Assembly (NCBI RefSeq): GCF_900162695.1
Contig: NZ_FUIH01000007.1
Span: 2,356,001 to 2,420,000 of the forward strand
Length of the DNA: 64,000 nt
Source of the DNA: Virgibacillus siamensis
Lineage (GTDB): Bacteria > Bacillota > Bacilli > Bacillales > Amphibacillaceae
Direction of reading: 5' to 3'
The notes beneath the pieces are model-generated. The model saw only the letters and a program-made list of their open reading frames with translations, was not told the DNA's origin and ran no database searches. The position numbers were made by a program, and so were the translations under genes. The stretch's first letter is position 1. The number at the start of each line of letters is the position of its first letter. This document shows, in pieces, positions 44,925 to 53,946 of the stretch.

Positions 44925-45887
44925 CTAATCGACATCACGCACACAACGAAAACCCATGTTCCCCGCAGAAGAATCAGGGGTATTCGAAGATCTTGCCGCA
45001 ACCCGGTAACGATTACAATAAGAATGATGGCACAAGTAGGATCCTCCACGGATAACACGACTGGCTCCTGTTTCAGGACCGTTCGGATTATCCCGTCCGC
45101 CCCGTTTATGAATATTCGTTGCAAACCAGTCTGAACACCATTCCCACACATTTCCGGAAACATTGTACAGACCATATCCATTTGCGGAAAAGGATTCGGC
45201 CGGTGCAGTTCCGGCATAGCCATCGTCTTCGGTGTTTTCATTCGGGAATGTCCCTTGCCAAATATTGCATTGGTGAACTCCATTCAGCATCAAGTCATCG
45301 CCCCACGGGAATTCTTTTTGTTCCAATCCGCCTCGTGCCGCATATTCCCATTCCGCTTCAGTCGGCAGTCGCTTTCCCGCCCACTTGCAATAAGCATTGG
45401 CGTCATTCCATGAAATATGAATTACAGGGTGATCCAGCCGGTTTTCAATGCTGGAATCCGGTCCCTCCGGATGTTTCCAGTCTGATCCGTCAACTACCCA
45501 CCACCATGGTGTGTGCTTCACTTTATTGGATACCTTTCCAGCTGTTTCCTGACTAAGAAATTGATAAAAAACAAATGACCATCCGTATTGTTCCGCTTCT
45601 GTTATATATCCCGTTTCCTCCACAAATGTTGCGAACTCCGCGTTTGTCACCGTATATGCATCCATGTAAAAAGATTTCACGTTAACCTTATGAATTGGAC
45701 CCTCGCCATCTGCGGGAAAACCGGCTTTGCTATTTGTTCCCATCATAAAACTGCCGCCGGGGATATATATCATTTTGCCGGATGAAAACGGTTCTTCCCT
45801 GACTTTGACATGCTGCTCTGTTATACTTTTTTCCCCATGAATCCCTTCATCTCTGCTCGCTGCACAGCAATGCGGTTGCTTTTCCAT
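44925..45887 (-). CDS. Formylglycine-generating enzyme (sulfatase activator)
   Basis: A 320-aa FGE-sulfatase fold protein. It begins its domain with MIYIPGGSFMMGTNSKAGFP and ends with the bona fide FGE signature: RGGSYLCHHSYCNRYR with copper-binding Cys286 and Cys291, then ARSSNTPDSSAGNMGFRC. Such enzymes oxidise the Cys of CxPxR in type I sulfatases to formylglycine. The likely target is the sulfatase two genes upstream in the same operon. No signal peptide is seen, so activation is cytoplasmic. The N-terminus has HCCAASR, which resembles a sulfatase-type CxxxR motif. GGGAGTGGGG precedes the ATG. Confidence 0.93.
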   Translation of the reverse strand: MEKQPHCCAASRDEGIHGEKSITEQHVKVREEPFSSGKMIYIPGGSFMMGTNSKAGFPADGEGPIHKVNVKSFYMDAYTVTNAEFATFVEETGYITEAEQYGWSFVFYQFLSQETAGKVSNKVKHTPWWWVVDGSDWKHPEGPDSSIENRLDHPVIHISWNDANAYCKWAGKRLPTEAEWEYAARGGLEQKEFPWGDDLMLNGVHQCNIWQGTFPNENTEDDGYAGTAPAESFSANGYGLYNVSGNVWEWCSDWFATNIHKRGGRDNPNGPETGASRVIRGGSYLCHHSYCNRYRVAARSSNTPDSSAGNMGFRCVRDVD

Positions 45888-45910
45888 CAGTACCCCACTC
45901 CCTTAAATCG

Positions 45911-47650
45911 TTACCCTAATATCGCTGAATCCCGAAGACGTACCATCGGCTTTTCCATTCCGTGTAATTCAAAGATAACTAATTCATTGACACCTGTCTT
46001 TAACAACGGTGCCGGTATGTATAATGTTTGTTGCGGACCGATATTCCAGTACCTTCCAAGATTAAAACCATTCAGAAAAGCTGCCCCTTTTGTCCAGCCA
46101 GGAAGTTCCAAAAATGTATCTGCCGTCTCGTCCACTTGAAACGTCCCTTTATAAAATCCCGGTGCCGTTTTCACTTTTCCGAATTCGTATGTTATAGCAG
46201 ACAAATCATTCAGAGGCAGTGGGAAGATAGTCCAATTATATAAAAATTCCCCATTCAATTGAACCCCTTTCGTTATTCCTTTTGAATCTGCAAGTTTTGA
46301 ACCATAATTAATTCGCCCCATATTTTCCACCAGTATATCAATTTCGGCACCTCCAGGCGGAATATCAATGATAAGCTGTTGATTTTCCCAACGTTCTATT
46401 ACATCAAGAAAATTGCCATTAACAAAAACCAGCGCCCTGTCATGTACCGCATCAATATATAATGCGGCATTGGAAATTGGACCGCTTACAATCGTTCGGT
46501 AAAGAATAAATCCAAAATTCTGCCCGAGTTTCTCCATCGGTTCGGGATGCGTCCGCTCAATTGGATTCGTTATATTCTTCAAGGCATGAAATAAAGAAAC
46601 AGATTGATCAAGGCTGACGGCACCAAAACCCTTCTTCTTGATTGGTTCGGGCAGTTTTAAATCGTTTACATCCCTTTTCCCGGCAATTACCTCCCGGACT
46701 GCGTGGAATTTTGGTGTGATATCCCCTGCTTCCGTTAACAGACTGTCATAGTCGTAGCTCGTAATAGTCGGTCTGTAGATTGTGTCAAAATTTGCCCCGT
46801 TATAAAAACCAAAATTCGTCCCGCCATGGAACATATAAAAATTGACGGATGCACCGCAGTCCAGCATCTCTGCAAATACTTCCGCCACATCTTGGTCATC
46901 CCGTGTATGATGTTTTTCTCCCCAGTGGTCAAACCATCCATTCCAGTACTCCATACAAAAAAGAGGACTGTTCGGCCGATGTTTCTTCAACTGGGCAAAT
47001 GATTCGTTTGGGCGGGAACCAAAATTGACGGCAGCCAAAACATCAGGCAGTGTCCCTCCCTGCAGCATTTCATCTGTCGGACCATCCGAGGTAAACAACA
47101 ATACATCGATACCTCGTGTTGTCATCGCATCCTTCAAATAGGTCAAATATTTCTTATCACTTCCATAGCTGCCATATTCGTTCTCAATTTGCATAGCAAT
47201 AATCGGACCGCCATTCGTGCTAAGATACGGTTTTAATTTTTCCATCAGTACATCATAGTACAAGTCAACCCTGTTTAAAAATTTGGGATCAGATGATCTT
47301 ACCTGCATATTGCTGTCTGCCAGCAGCCAGGCAGGGAGGCCGCCAAATTCCCATTCCGCACAAATATACGGGCTTGGCCTGATTATGACGAACAGTCCTA
47401 ATTCCCCGGCTGTTTTGATAAACTTTACGACATCCGCCATCCCGCTAAAATTGAAATTACCCGGTTTCGGTTCATGAACATTCCACGGGATATACGTTTC
47501 GACGGTGTTAAACCCGCAAGCATTCAATTTTAATAACCGATCTTCCCAATACTCAGGCACCACACGTGTATAGTGAATAGCTCCCGAAATCAGTTGAATG
47601 GCTTCTCCATCATATATCAATTCTCCATTATGAACAGTTAACTTAGCCAA
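45911..47650 (-). CDS. GH35 beta-galactosidase, cytoplasmic
   Basis: A 579-aa GH35 enzyme. The catalytic barrel (~10-320) includes LISGAIHYTRVVPEYWEDRL, the acid/base Glu in AMQIENEYGSYG (~155) and the nucleophile Glu in CMEYWNGWFDHWG (~230). C-terminal jelly-roll domains follow (LNGFNLGRYWNIGPQQTLYI in part). A TTG start at 47650 is chosen: GAAGGAG lies about 7 nt upstream, it leaves a 14-bp gap to the sulfatase stop, and the N-terminus then matches the family. No signal peptide. It would remove terminal beta-galactose from imported, desulfated glycans. Confidence 0.93.
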   Translation of the reverse strand: MAKLTVHNGELIYDGEAIQLISGAIHYTRVVPEYWEDRLLKLNACGFNTVETYIPWNVHEPKPGNFNFSGMADVVKFIKTAGELGLFVIIRPSPYICAEWEFGGLPAWLLADSNMQVRSSDPKFLNRVDLYYDVLMEKLKPYLSTNGGPIIAMQIENEYGSYGSDKKYLTYLKDAMTTRGIDVLLFTSDGPTDEMLQGGTLPDVLAAVNFGSRPNESFAQLKKHRPNSPLFCMEYWNGWFDHWGEKHHTRDDQDVAEVFAEMLDCGASVNFYMFHGGTNFGFYNGANFDTIYRPTITSYDYDSLLTEAGDITPKFHAVREVIAGKRDVNDLKLPEPIKKKGFGAVSLDQSVSLFHALKNITNPIERTHPEPMEKLGQNFGFILYRTIVSGPISNAALYIDAVHDRALVFVNGNFLDVIERWENQQLIIDIPPGGAEIDILVENMGRINYGSKLADSKGITKGVQLNGEFLYNWTIFPLPLNDLSAITYEFGKVKTAPGFYKGTFQVDETADTFLELPGWTKGAAFLNGFNLGRYWNIGPQQTLYIPAPLLKTGVNELVIFELHGMEKPMVRLRDSAILG

Positions 47651-47664
47651 TGAACATACTCCTT

Positions 47665-49143
47665 CTATAAAGAATTTGTGACAGGCTGCAGGGCTTCCTT
47701 CAGGTATGTGCGCGGTTCCCGTCCGGCAATCAATTTCTGCCCATCCGTATATCCTTCTTCCCTGCCTACCAATTCCGTGATCAGTTTTTTCCGCCAATAA
47801 ACGATACGTTCACTATATTCAGGATTGTCTGCCTGATTGTTTAATTCATCCGGATCCTCCTCCAGGTCGAAAAATTGCTCCTTTCCAGTCTGGGAAAACC
47901 AGATATATTTCGCTTTTCCATTTGTAATATAGTGATACGAATCAGCGCCGTATGCATGCTCTCCATGAATATACGCGCGCCAATGCGTTTTTTTGCCCCT
48001 TGCGAGCGGCAGCACACTCTTTCCCTCGACTTGCGCCGGAACCGGAACACCGGCGGCATCCAATAGTGTCGGCATAATGTCCCGCAGCTCAATGATGTGG
48101 TCAGAACCCACAGTACCTTTATTTAAATGCAGGTGATTTCCCGGGTCAGAAATGATAAACGGTATTTTCGCACTTCCTTCATACGGAAGTGCTTTTGCAA
48201 ACAAATGATGATCTCCCAGCAATTCACCATGATCAGATGCAAACAGAATAACGGTATTATGCAACTCCCCGAATTCCTGTAATTTGTTCAAAAATCGTCC
48301 AATTTGATAATCAATCTGAGTAATTAGTGCATAGTAAGCGGCCTGAGCACGTTTAAACCTGTTTTTTGGCACGATTCCTTTTTTCGTAACCGGGTTAAGA
48401 CCGTTACGCTCAGTATCTGCATGATCTGCCCAATTCCCCACAACAGGATTCGGAAGATCTGAATGAATATATTGATCAAAAAACACTTGCGGCGGATCAA
48501 ACGGCGGGTGTGGCCGGACAAACGACATTTTCAGGAAAAACGGTTTGGACGGATCCCTTCTCCGCAGAAAATCAATGGACTGTGTCACAACCCAATTGGT
48601 CGGATGCAGTTCTTCCGGCAGATGCCACGGCCGAGCCATTGTTGAGGCATTACAGTCAAGGCCGAGATCCGTTATATCATGATGATACCCCGCCTTGTCC
48701 CGCAGCCAATTCAGGTAATCATCGGTGGCATCAAACGACTCAACTGTTGTCGTCCGGTCTTTAAAACGATTGTAATGCATATAGCCATCATGCAGCACAA
48801 CATTATGAAACCCGCAAAGTTTCCGCGTCGGATACACATGCATTTTTCCGATACATTGCGTGTGATAACCTGCATTGGCTAATTCCCCGGGCATGGTACG
48901 CTCATAGTCCCACGGAATTTTATCTTCATATCCTACCCTTCCATGTGACCGCTGGCCCATCCCGGTAAGAATAGCCGCTCTGGCCGGCACACATGTCGGT
49001 GTCGCGGAATAAGCATTTTCAAACGATACCCCATCAAGTGCCAGCTGATCGATATTCGGTGTTTCCACAACAGAATGATTCAAGAGACTCAAACAGTCAT
49101 GCCGCATCTGGTCTACATTTATAAATAGAATATTCGGTTTCAT
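47665..49143 (-). CDS. Type I (Cys-type) sulfatase, cytoplasmic
   Basis: A 492-aa alkaline-phosphatase-superfamily sulfatase. It starts KPNILFINVDQMRHDCLS (metal Asp11) and has the formylglycine site TCVPARAAILTG with Cys51. The second metal site is FASDHGELLGDHH (~300) and the C-terminal subdomain has EQFFDLEEDPDELNN. The start at 49143 follows AGGAGGG; upstream in-frame Met codons lie in the 21-bp repeats. There is no signal peptide, unusual for gut-type glycan sulfatases. It heads the sulfatase-GH35-FGE operon. Likely substrate: sulfated galactose or GalNAc of O-glycans (inference). Confidence 0.93.
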   Translation of the reverse strand: MKPNILFINVDQMRHDCLSLLNHSVVETPNIDQLALDGVSFENAYSATPTCVPARAAILTGMGQRSHGRVGYEDKIPWDYERTMPGELANAGYHTQCIGKMHVYPTRKLCGFHNVVLHDGYMHYNRFKDRTTTVESFDATDDYLNWLRDKAGYHHDITDLGLDCNASTMARPWHLPEELHPTNWVVTQSIDFLRRRDPSKPFFLKMSFVRPHPPFDPPQVFFDQYIHSDLPNPVVGNWADHADTERNGLNPVTKKGIVPKNRFKRAQAAYYALITQIDYQIGRFLNKLQEFGELHNTVILFASDHGELLGDHHLFAKALPYEGSAKIPFIISDPGNHLHLNKGTVGSDHIIELRDIMPTLLDAAGVPVPAQVEGKSVLPLARGKKTHWRAYIHGEHAYGADSYHYITNGKAKYIWFSQTGKEQFFDLEEDPDELNNQADNPEYSERIVYWRKKLITELVGREEGYTDGQKLIAGREPRTYLKEALQPVTNSL

Positions 49144-49216
49144 TACTGTCCCTCCTGTGACAAATCTATTTTTTTGGCAATGCCCCTGATGAACGATGTA
49201 TGAAGGGGACTTGATT

Positions 49217-49321
49217 GTGAACTTCAGCGGAAACTTTGTGAACTTCAGCCGATTCTGTGACAATTTGAGCGGGCTTTGTAACAATTCCAGCCAATTCTAT
49301 GCCAGCTTAAGCCAAACCTGC
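49217..49321. repeat. Degenerate 21-bp tandem repeats, cluster 3 (inverted)
   Basis: Five 21-bp units begin at 49217, 49238, 49259, 49280 and 49301, of the form GTGAACTTCAGC-GG-A-CTTT. They are the reverse complement of the family at 7.1 and 44.8 kb and lie between the ROK kinase stop and the sulfatase start, in its probable promoter region. Confidence 0.75.
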
Positions 49322-49345
49322 CATATTCATCAAAACTGTAAACAA

Positions 49346-50269
49346 TCACCCCATCACACGAACATTGGATTGCTGAAACACACTCAATCCTGCTCCGATT
49401 ACACCCTGACCGCTCCCAAGCTGGCTCACTTCCATTGCATCCAGAATGTGCATTTGTTCCGCAAGCAAATAACGCTTCAGTTTTTGTTTGATAATATCAA
49501 GCAAAACCGGATTGTGTGCAATTACACTGCCACCAAAAACAATTTTATGCGGATCGATGACACTATTGATGATGTAAACTGCTTGGGCGATGGACGAACC
49601 CGCATCTTCCACCAATTGTTTGGCAGAAGCATCCCCGCGGTAATATGCGGTAAATATATCTTTCGTTGTCATTTGATCATCTTGATACAGTTGCCGGGCA
49701 CGTTTTTCCAATGCAGGGCCGGATGCAACTTTCTCCAGCCGCTCCCATCCATTCCCATTGCGGGATGCAACGACCGGAATCAGTCCTATTTCACCCGCGA
49801 ACCCGGCACCGCGCAAAAATTCACCATCCTGCATAATTGAACTGGAAATACCTGTACTGATTGTTACATATACAAACGTTTCCCCAGCGTGTAATTCAGC
49901 GTTTCTCCATTCCGCAAAGGCAGCCATGTAAACATCATTATCCATGACGATTCGTTCAAACCCCAATTTATCCCTCAACCGTTTCACAAACGGGAAATTC
50001 TCCCACGGCAGATTATTTTGATAAACCGCAATACCATTATCCCAATCTACTTTTCCCGGAACACCTGCACCGACTCCGTAAATGTCGTGCACTGAGATAC
50101 TGGAATGATCCATCAATTGTTCCACACACTTGAGTACCCGACCAAACATACTTTCTTTATCAGACGGATCACTTGAAACCGTTTCCTGCTGAATTAGATC
50201 CCCTGCTTCATTAACAATCCCACTCGAAATTTTAGTTCCTCCTATATCTATTCCAATCGCATATCTCAC
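49346..50269 (-). CDS. ROK-family sugar kinase lacking the zinc motif (paralogue)
   Basis: A 307-aa kinase closely similar to the one at 43.4-44.3 kb: AIGIDIGGTKISSG (~4-17), VMDNDVYMAAFAEW and ISSSIMQDGEFLRGAGFAGE. Again the His and CxCGxxGC zinc motif are missing after GAGFAGE. It has a GTG start with GGGGGAT upstream. It lies downstream of GH112 and the small membrane protein, probably in one operon. In bifidobacterial lacto-N-biose use a kinase (NahK) phosphorylates the N-acetylhexosamine released by the phosphorylase; this ROK protein may fill that role (inference). Confidence 0.88.
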   Translation of the reverse strand: MRYAIGIDIGGTKISSGIVNEAGDLIQQETVSSDPSDKESMFGRVLKCVEQLMDHSSISVHDIYGVGAGVPGKVDWDNGIAVYQNNLPWENFPFVKRLRDKLGFERIVMDNDVYMAAFAEWRNAELHAGETFVYVTISTGISSSIMQDGEFLRGAGFAGEIGLIPVVASRNGNGWERLEKVASGPALEKRARQLYQDDQMTTKDIFTAYYRGDASAKQLVEDAGSSIAQAVYIINSVIDPHKIVFGGSVIAHNPVLLDIIKQKLKRYLLAEQMHILDAMEVSQLGSGQGVIGAGLSVFQQSNVRVMG

Positions 50270-50324
50270 ATTATCCCCCGCATTCCCGACATTTCAGCTT
50301 TGGAGAACATTGATTTGTCCCCAA

Positions 50325-50492
50325 TTATTTAAATTTTCGATTGTAATTCCAGAGTAATAACAACAACCCTGCCAGACCAATCAGCTGTATCAGCAGTTGC
50401 ACCTTTCCGACGGTCTGCTGGCCGTATACGATTAAAAACAGGCAAAAGAGAAAGAAAATAATTTTCAGGATGCGTTTCAAATTATCGTTCAT
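50325..50492 (-). CDS. Small two-helix membrane protein
   Basis: A 55-aa protein, MNDNLKRILKIIFFLFCLFL and so on, with two hydrophobic helices (~8-24 and ~30-47), a short turn and a basic C-terminus (WNYNRKFK). GGGAGG precedes the ATG at 50492, and the gene overlaps the end of GH112 by 11 bases, indicating coupled translation. I recall uncharacterised small proteins of this type beside sugar-catabolic genes but cannot name a function. It might assist the importer. Confidence 0.7.
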   Translation of the reverse strand: MNDNLKRILKIIFFLFCLFLIVYGQQTVGKVQLLIQLIGLAGLLLLLWNYNRKFK

Positions 50493-52653
50493 CCAAAATT
50501 TCCTCCCATACGATTTCACTTGCTTCCAGTGTTATGACCTGTTTCTTGCCATTGCCATCGTATACATCTGTTTGTTGTCTTTCATTCGAATTATTGACCA
50601 CTGCATATTTATGAATGGCAGGATATGCATGAACCTCACAATGAATGTTCGAAGCATGCCATTTTTTGAAGTTATCTTCTTTATGTGCTGCATAATACAT
50701 CGCCCGCATCAGCAAACGTGTGTTTTCGTGACTGTACGGAAGTCCGGCAATATACACACCGCGTCCTTTGCCAAAACCGGAACTGGCCAGGTGAACGCCG
50801 CCATCCGAGTATTCCAGAATTTCTGTTTCCGCTTGCAGGGCAAAAATATTTTTCATGCTTTCCCCAAAATCGTATGCCTTCATATCTTCTGTTATAAAGT
50901 GGGAATTTGCCGGCTCCGTAAAATATTTGTTCGTTGATAAACCGAATCCTAATTCCTTATCAACCCCAAGCACGTTGGCAAGCTGGAAAAAACGTCCTTC
51001 ATGTTGAATTGCGGATGGTTCCCCGATACCGATAAAACCGCCGCCGTTATGAACCCATTCCCTGATCGCCGACGTCAGTTTTTCGTCCATCCATTTTTCA
51101 CCGCCTGAAAATGCTGTACCACTGTCACCTGCATTAATGATTACATCCAAATCGTCCGGAATACCTTTTTCCACAATATCTTCAAAACTGATAAACGACA
51201 CTTCTGCCGCTGATCCGCTTAGTGCTTCCAGGACACCTTGATAAGAATACGCTTGTTTATACCATTTACCGTGGGCCACCATATGTGTCTGCCATGTCCT
51301 GATCTTGCCCCAGGCATTCAGAACAGCCACTTTAATTCCTGTATATGGTTTAATACCGTTGATAGTATGATGGATTTCCCGGAATTCATCCGTAATTTTT
51401 TCAACATAGCTGACAAACGATGGGAATTCGTATGCCAAACTTAAGTATCCGCCATAGCCGATTCTGTCCAAAGGGCTGCGCATCATTGCTCTCCGTGCCG
51501 TCAGCCAGTTATCTTCCGCTTCAATTACCGGATCGTTCCCTTCATAAAAGGTATCCGGGAAAAAGTAAGGCAAAAATCTCCCCTCCGTATACGTTACATG
51601 CGGGATATCTGCAATCATTCTTAATGTTGTCCCGTCACCGACACTTCCGACAACCGCATCCAGACCGGTTTTCTGAAAATAATTCCCGTACGGTTCCGTT
51701 CCAATCCAGTTATCACCCAGAAACATCATTGCTTCCTTATCTTTTTTATGAACCATATCCACCAGTTCTTTTACTTCCCTGGCGACAAACTCCTGGATAA
51801 AGTCGATGTAATCCAAATATGCCTTCGAAGGCACCCGGAATGTCGAATTGTAATAACCCTTGTCAACGATATCTTCAGGTCGGAGCTGGTATCCTTTTTT
51901 CTGTTCAAAAGCCTCCAGTGCCGCAACAGAAACACTGGCACCATATCCAAACCAATCCACAAATTTTTCTTTTGCCAAATGATTAAATACCAATGTAAAG
52001 TGATAAAAAAAGGTGGTGAAACGAACAACGTCAGTATCTTGATTTTCATCCAGCCATTTTCGCAAATAGTCCTTAACGAATTGATTGGAATACGGCTGTC
52101 GGACGTCAAACGGAATCTCATGGGGTTTATCCCCCCAATCATTCGTTATATGGTTATACATCTGCGTTGGATCCCATTTCATATAAGCCAAAAAGGATAC
52201 TGTGTACTCATGCCACCGCTTGGCATGTTGAATAGTCAGCTTATTCGTTTCCTGATTTATGTACCAGTCGGCAGGATTTACCACGTCCCCGCTAGTCCGG
52301 TCAATCACTTCCCACCATTTCGCCGGATCATGCACATAATCCGGTTCAATCTGATCTTCAAAATAGCCTTCCAGAAACGCTATCTCAAGCTCCGTATCTG
52401 CAGCTGTATGATAGTTGGACATGAGATACAATTGCTGCATTTCTTCCGGATGCTCCGCGGCGAATTCATTCTGGCCGCGAGCCACAAAGTAAGTGGTATA
52501 GATTTTTGCATCCAGCTGCTTGATCGCATCATCCAATTTTGTCCCGTCACTATCCCGAAGCGCGTCAGCCCCCCAGCGTTTTATCAGTTCTTTTGTGGGC
52601 TCCAAAAAATTCTGCTCACTTGGCAGGGTAACCCGACCCGTTTGTTTACTCAT
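50482..52653 (-). CDS. GH112 1,3-beta-galactosyl-N-acetylhexosamine phosphorylase
   Basis: A 723-aa intracellular phosphorylase splitting Gal-beta-1,3-GalNAc (or -GlcNAc) into galactose-1-phosphate and the N-acetylhexosamine. It begins RVTLPSEQNFLEPTKELIKR, a family hallmark; the TIM barrel has EAMMFLGDNWIGTEPYGNYF (~310-330; the Asp is the expected general acid), RMIADIPHVTYTEGRFLPYF (~350) and a C-terminal glutaminase-like domain (GGFIGIGEPSA). No signal peptide. It follows the ABC importer genes by 10 bp. With GH101 in the same locus the substrate is probably core-1 disaccharide (galacto-N-biose). Confidence 0.95.
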   Translation of the reverse strand: MSKQTGRVTLPSEQNFLEPTKELIKRWGADALRDSDGTKLDDAIKQLDAKIYTTYFVARGQNEFAAEHPEEMQQLYLMSNYHTAADTELEIAFLEGYFEDQIEPDYVHDPAKWWEVIDRTSGDVVNPADWYINQETNKLTIQHAKRWHEYTVSFLAYMKWDPTQMYNHITNDWGDKPHEIPFDVRQPYSNQFVKDYLRKWLDENQDTDVVRFTTFFYHFTLVFNHLAKEKFVDWFGYGASVSVAALEAFEQKKGYQLRPEDIVDKGYYNSTFRVPSKAYLDYIDFIQEFVAREVKELVDMVHKKDKEAMMFLGDNWIGTEPYGNYFQKTGLDAVVGSVGDGTTLRMIADIPHVTYTEGRFLPYFFPDTFYEGNDPVIEAEDNWLTARRAMMRSPLDRIGYGGYLSLAYEFPSFVSYVEKITDEFREIHHTINGIKPYTGIKVAVLNAWGKIRTWQTHMVAHGKWYKQAYSYQGVLEALSGSAAEVSFISFEDIVEKGIPDDLDVIINAGDSGTAFSGGEKWMDEKLTSAIREWVHNGGGFIGIGEPSAIQHEGRFFQLANVLGVDKELGFGLSTNKYFTEPANSHFITEDMKAYDFGESMKNIFALQAETEILEYSDGGVHLASSGFGKGRGVYIAGLPYSHENTRLLMRAMYYAAHKEDNFKKWHASNIHCEVHAYPAIHKYAVVNNSNERQQTDVYDGNGKKQVITLEASEIVWEEILDER

Positions 52654-52663
52654 ATTACAACAC

Positions 52664-53545
52664 CTACCCTTTCACTCCACCGACAGTCATACCTTCTGTC
52701 AGACGTTTTTGCACGATAATATATAAAATCAGCGTCGGCAGCATAACAATCACCATACCTGCATACATTGGCCCGTAATTAACAGCTGCCCTTTCCGCCG
52801 CCATCAGATTCAACAATCCCACAGGCAGTGTTTTGTCTTCGCCCGGAAGAAGTGTCAACGCTAAAATATACTCATTCCAGAACAAGAGAAAATTAAATAG
52901 AATGACAATCACAATGCTTGGGGTTGCCATGGGAAACATAACCGAAATCATCGTTTTGAAATAACCCGCGCCATCGATACTTGCTGCCTCTTCAAAATCA
53001 GTAGGAAGTGTCTGAAAATAACTGGACAACAGAAAAATAGTAAATGGCAATGCGGTTGCAGCATAGATTACCGCAAGTACAAACAGATTATTGATAAAAA
53101 AAGCCTCATCAAAAATAGGATTCAATACGTTATCCCATTCCAAAAGCATTAAAAAGATTGGAACAACAATATAACTTACATTAATGAACAGCCCGGCCTT
53201 CACGAAGGCGTTCAACAGGCCGCTTCCGATAAATTTAAACCGTGATAAAACATATGCTGCCGGCAGTGCCACGCCAATCAGCACAATAAGAGCCACTACT
53301 GTTACAATGACTGAGTTTAATAGATAGTCGCCCATATTTGCCTGAACAAATGCCTCCACAAAGTTCTGGAAGTGGAAGCCGTCCGGAATTGACCATGGCG
53401 TACTGTAAAACTCTGAATTCTCTTTAATGGAAGCGGTGAATACCCACGCTACCGGTACAATGATTGATACTGCCAAACCAATCAGGACAACATAGATAAA
53501 AATTTTGATAAGACGATCTGTACTGATGCCTTTCTTTTTCTTCAT
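52664..53545 (-). CDS. Sugar ABC transporter permease (MalG type) of O-glycan importer
   Basis: A 293-aa permease with six membrane segments. The EAA loop is EEAASIDGAGYFKTMISVMF (~190-210) and the end reads RLTEGMTVGGVKG. GGGAGGTG precedes the ATG. Its partner permease and binding-protein genes lie upstream, now separated by an IS110-family element, while GH112 follows after 10 bp. Expression may therefore depend on read-through of, or a promoter in, the insertion. Confidence 0.93.
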   Translation of the reverse strand: MKKKKGISTDRLIKIFIYVVLIGLAVSIIVPVAWVFTASIKENSEFYSTPWSIPDGFHFQNFVEAFVQANMGDYLLNSVIVTVVALIVLIGVALPAAYVLSRFKFIGSGLLNAFVKAGLFINVSYIVVPIFLMLLEWDNVLNPIFDEAFFINNLFVLAVIYAATALPFTIFLLSSYFQTLPTDFEEAASIDGAGYFKTMISVMFPMATPSIVIVILFNFLLFWNEYILALTLLPGEDKTLPVGLLNLMAAERAAVNYGPMYAGMVIVMLPTLILYIIVQKRLTEGMTVGGVKG

Positions 53546-53699
53546 ATGGACACCTCCCTCAATAAATTAATATTTTCTTAGAAATGCTTCGTTTTTCTCC
53601 GAATTTCTTTTGATTAATTGAAGTCCATAGCGGCCTTTAATCCTTTTAATTACATTTAAGGATAAATGTGGAACTAGCAGGTTAAACCGAATAGGCTTT

Positions 53700-53946
53700 A
53701 ATGGGTATTTTCCATTAAATGGATAATTAATCTTATGATCGCACCTTGGATCTCCACGTTTTCATGGCGGTGGACCCTCCCATGTCTCTCGGCGTCTATG
53801 CGCGCAAATTCCTTCGTTCGACCTGACCATGGTGGATGCCGGAAATGCTCCTTAGGTGGGTCTATGCCCTAACGGATGAAATACTGACCGGCTAATCCGT
53901 GCTTCAATTGTCAAAAGGTGGTTCAAAACGATAGCTGTACGTCTTG
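53700..53946. ncRNA. Candidate bridge (guide) RNA region of IS110-family element
   Basis: This structured, GC-richer non-coding segment follows the transposase gene. It contains stem candidates such as ACGGAT/ATCCGT (about 53871-53903). The 11-mer AATGCTCCTTA at 53844-53854 also occurs at 55359-55369, right at the element's other flank, as a target-matching guide would. IS110/IS1111 elements are known to encode guide RNAs in a non-coding end; the downstream placement resembles the IS1111 arrangement. Strand and limits are not determined. Confidence 0.4.

Noticed and set aside
47665..49284. Longer sulfatase start at 49284
   Set aside because: The extra 47 codons are encoded by the 21-bp repeats and lack a ribosome site; ATG at 49143 follows AGGAGGG.
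49196..49840. 214-codon plus-strand frame opposite the ROK kinase gene
   Set aside because: Its first part is the 21-bp repeat read as heptads and the rest is the antisense of a clear ROK gene.
51748..52719. 323-codon plus-strand frame across GH112
   Set aside because: It lies fully antisense to GH112 and its permease and shows no family motif; long antisense frames are expected here from codon bias.
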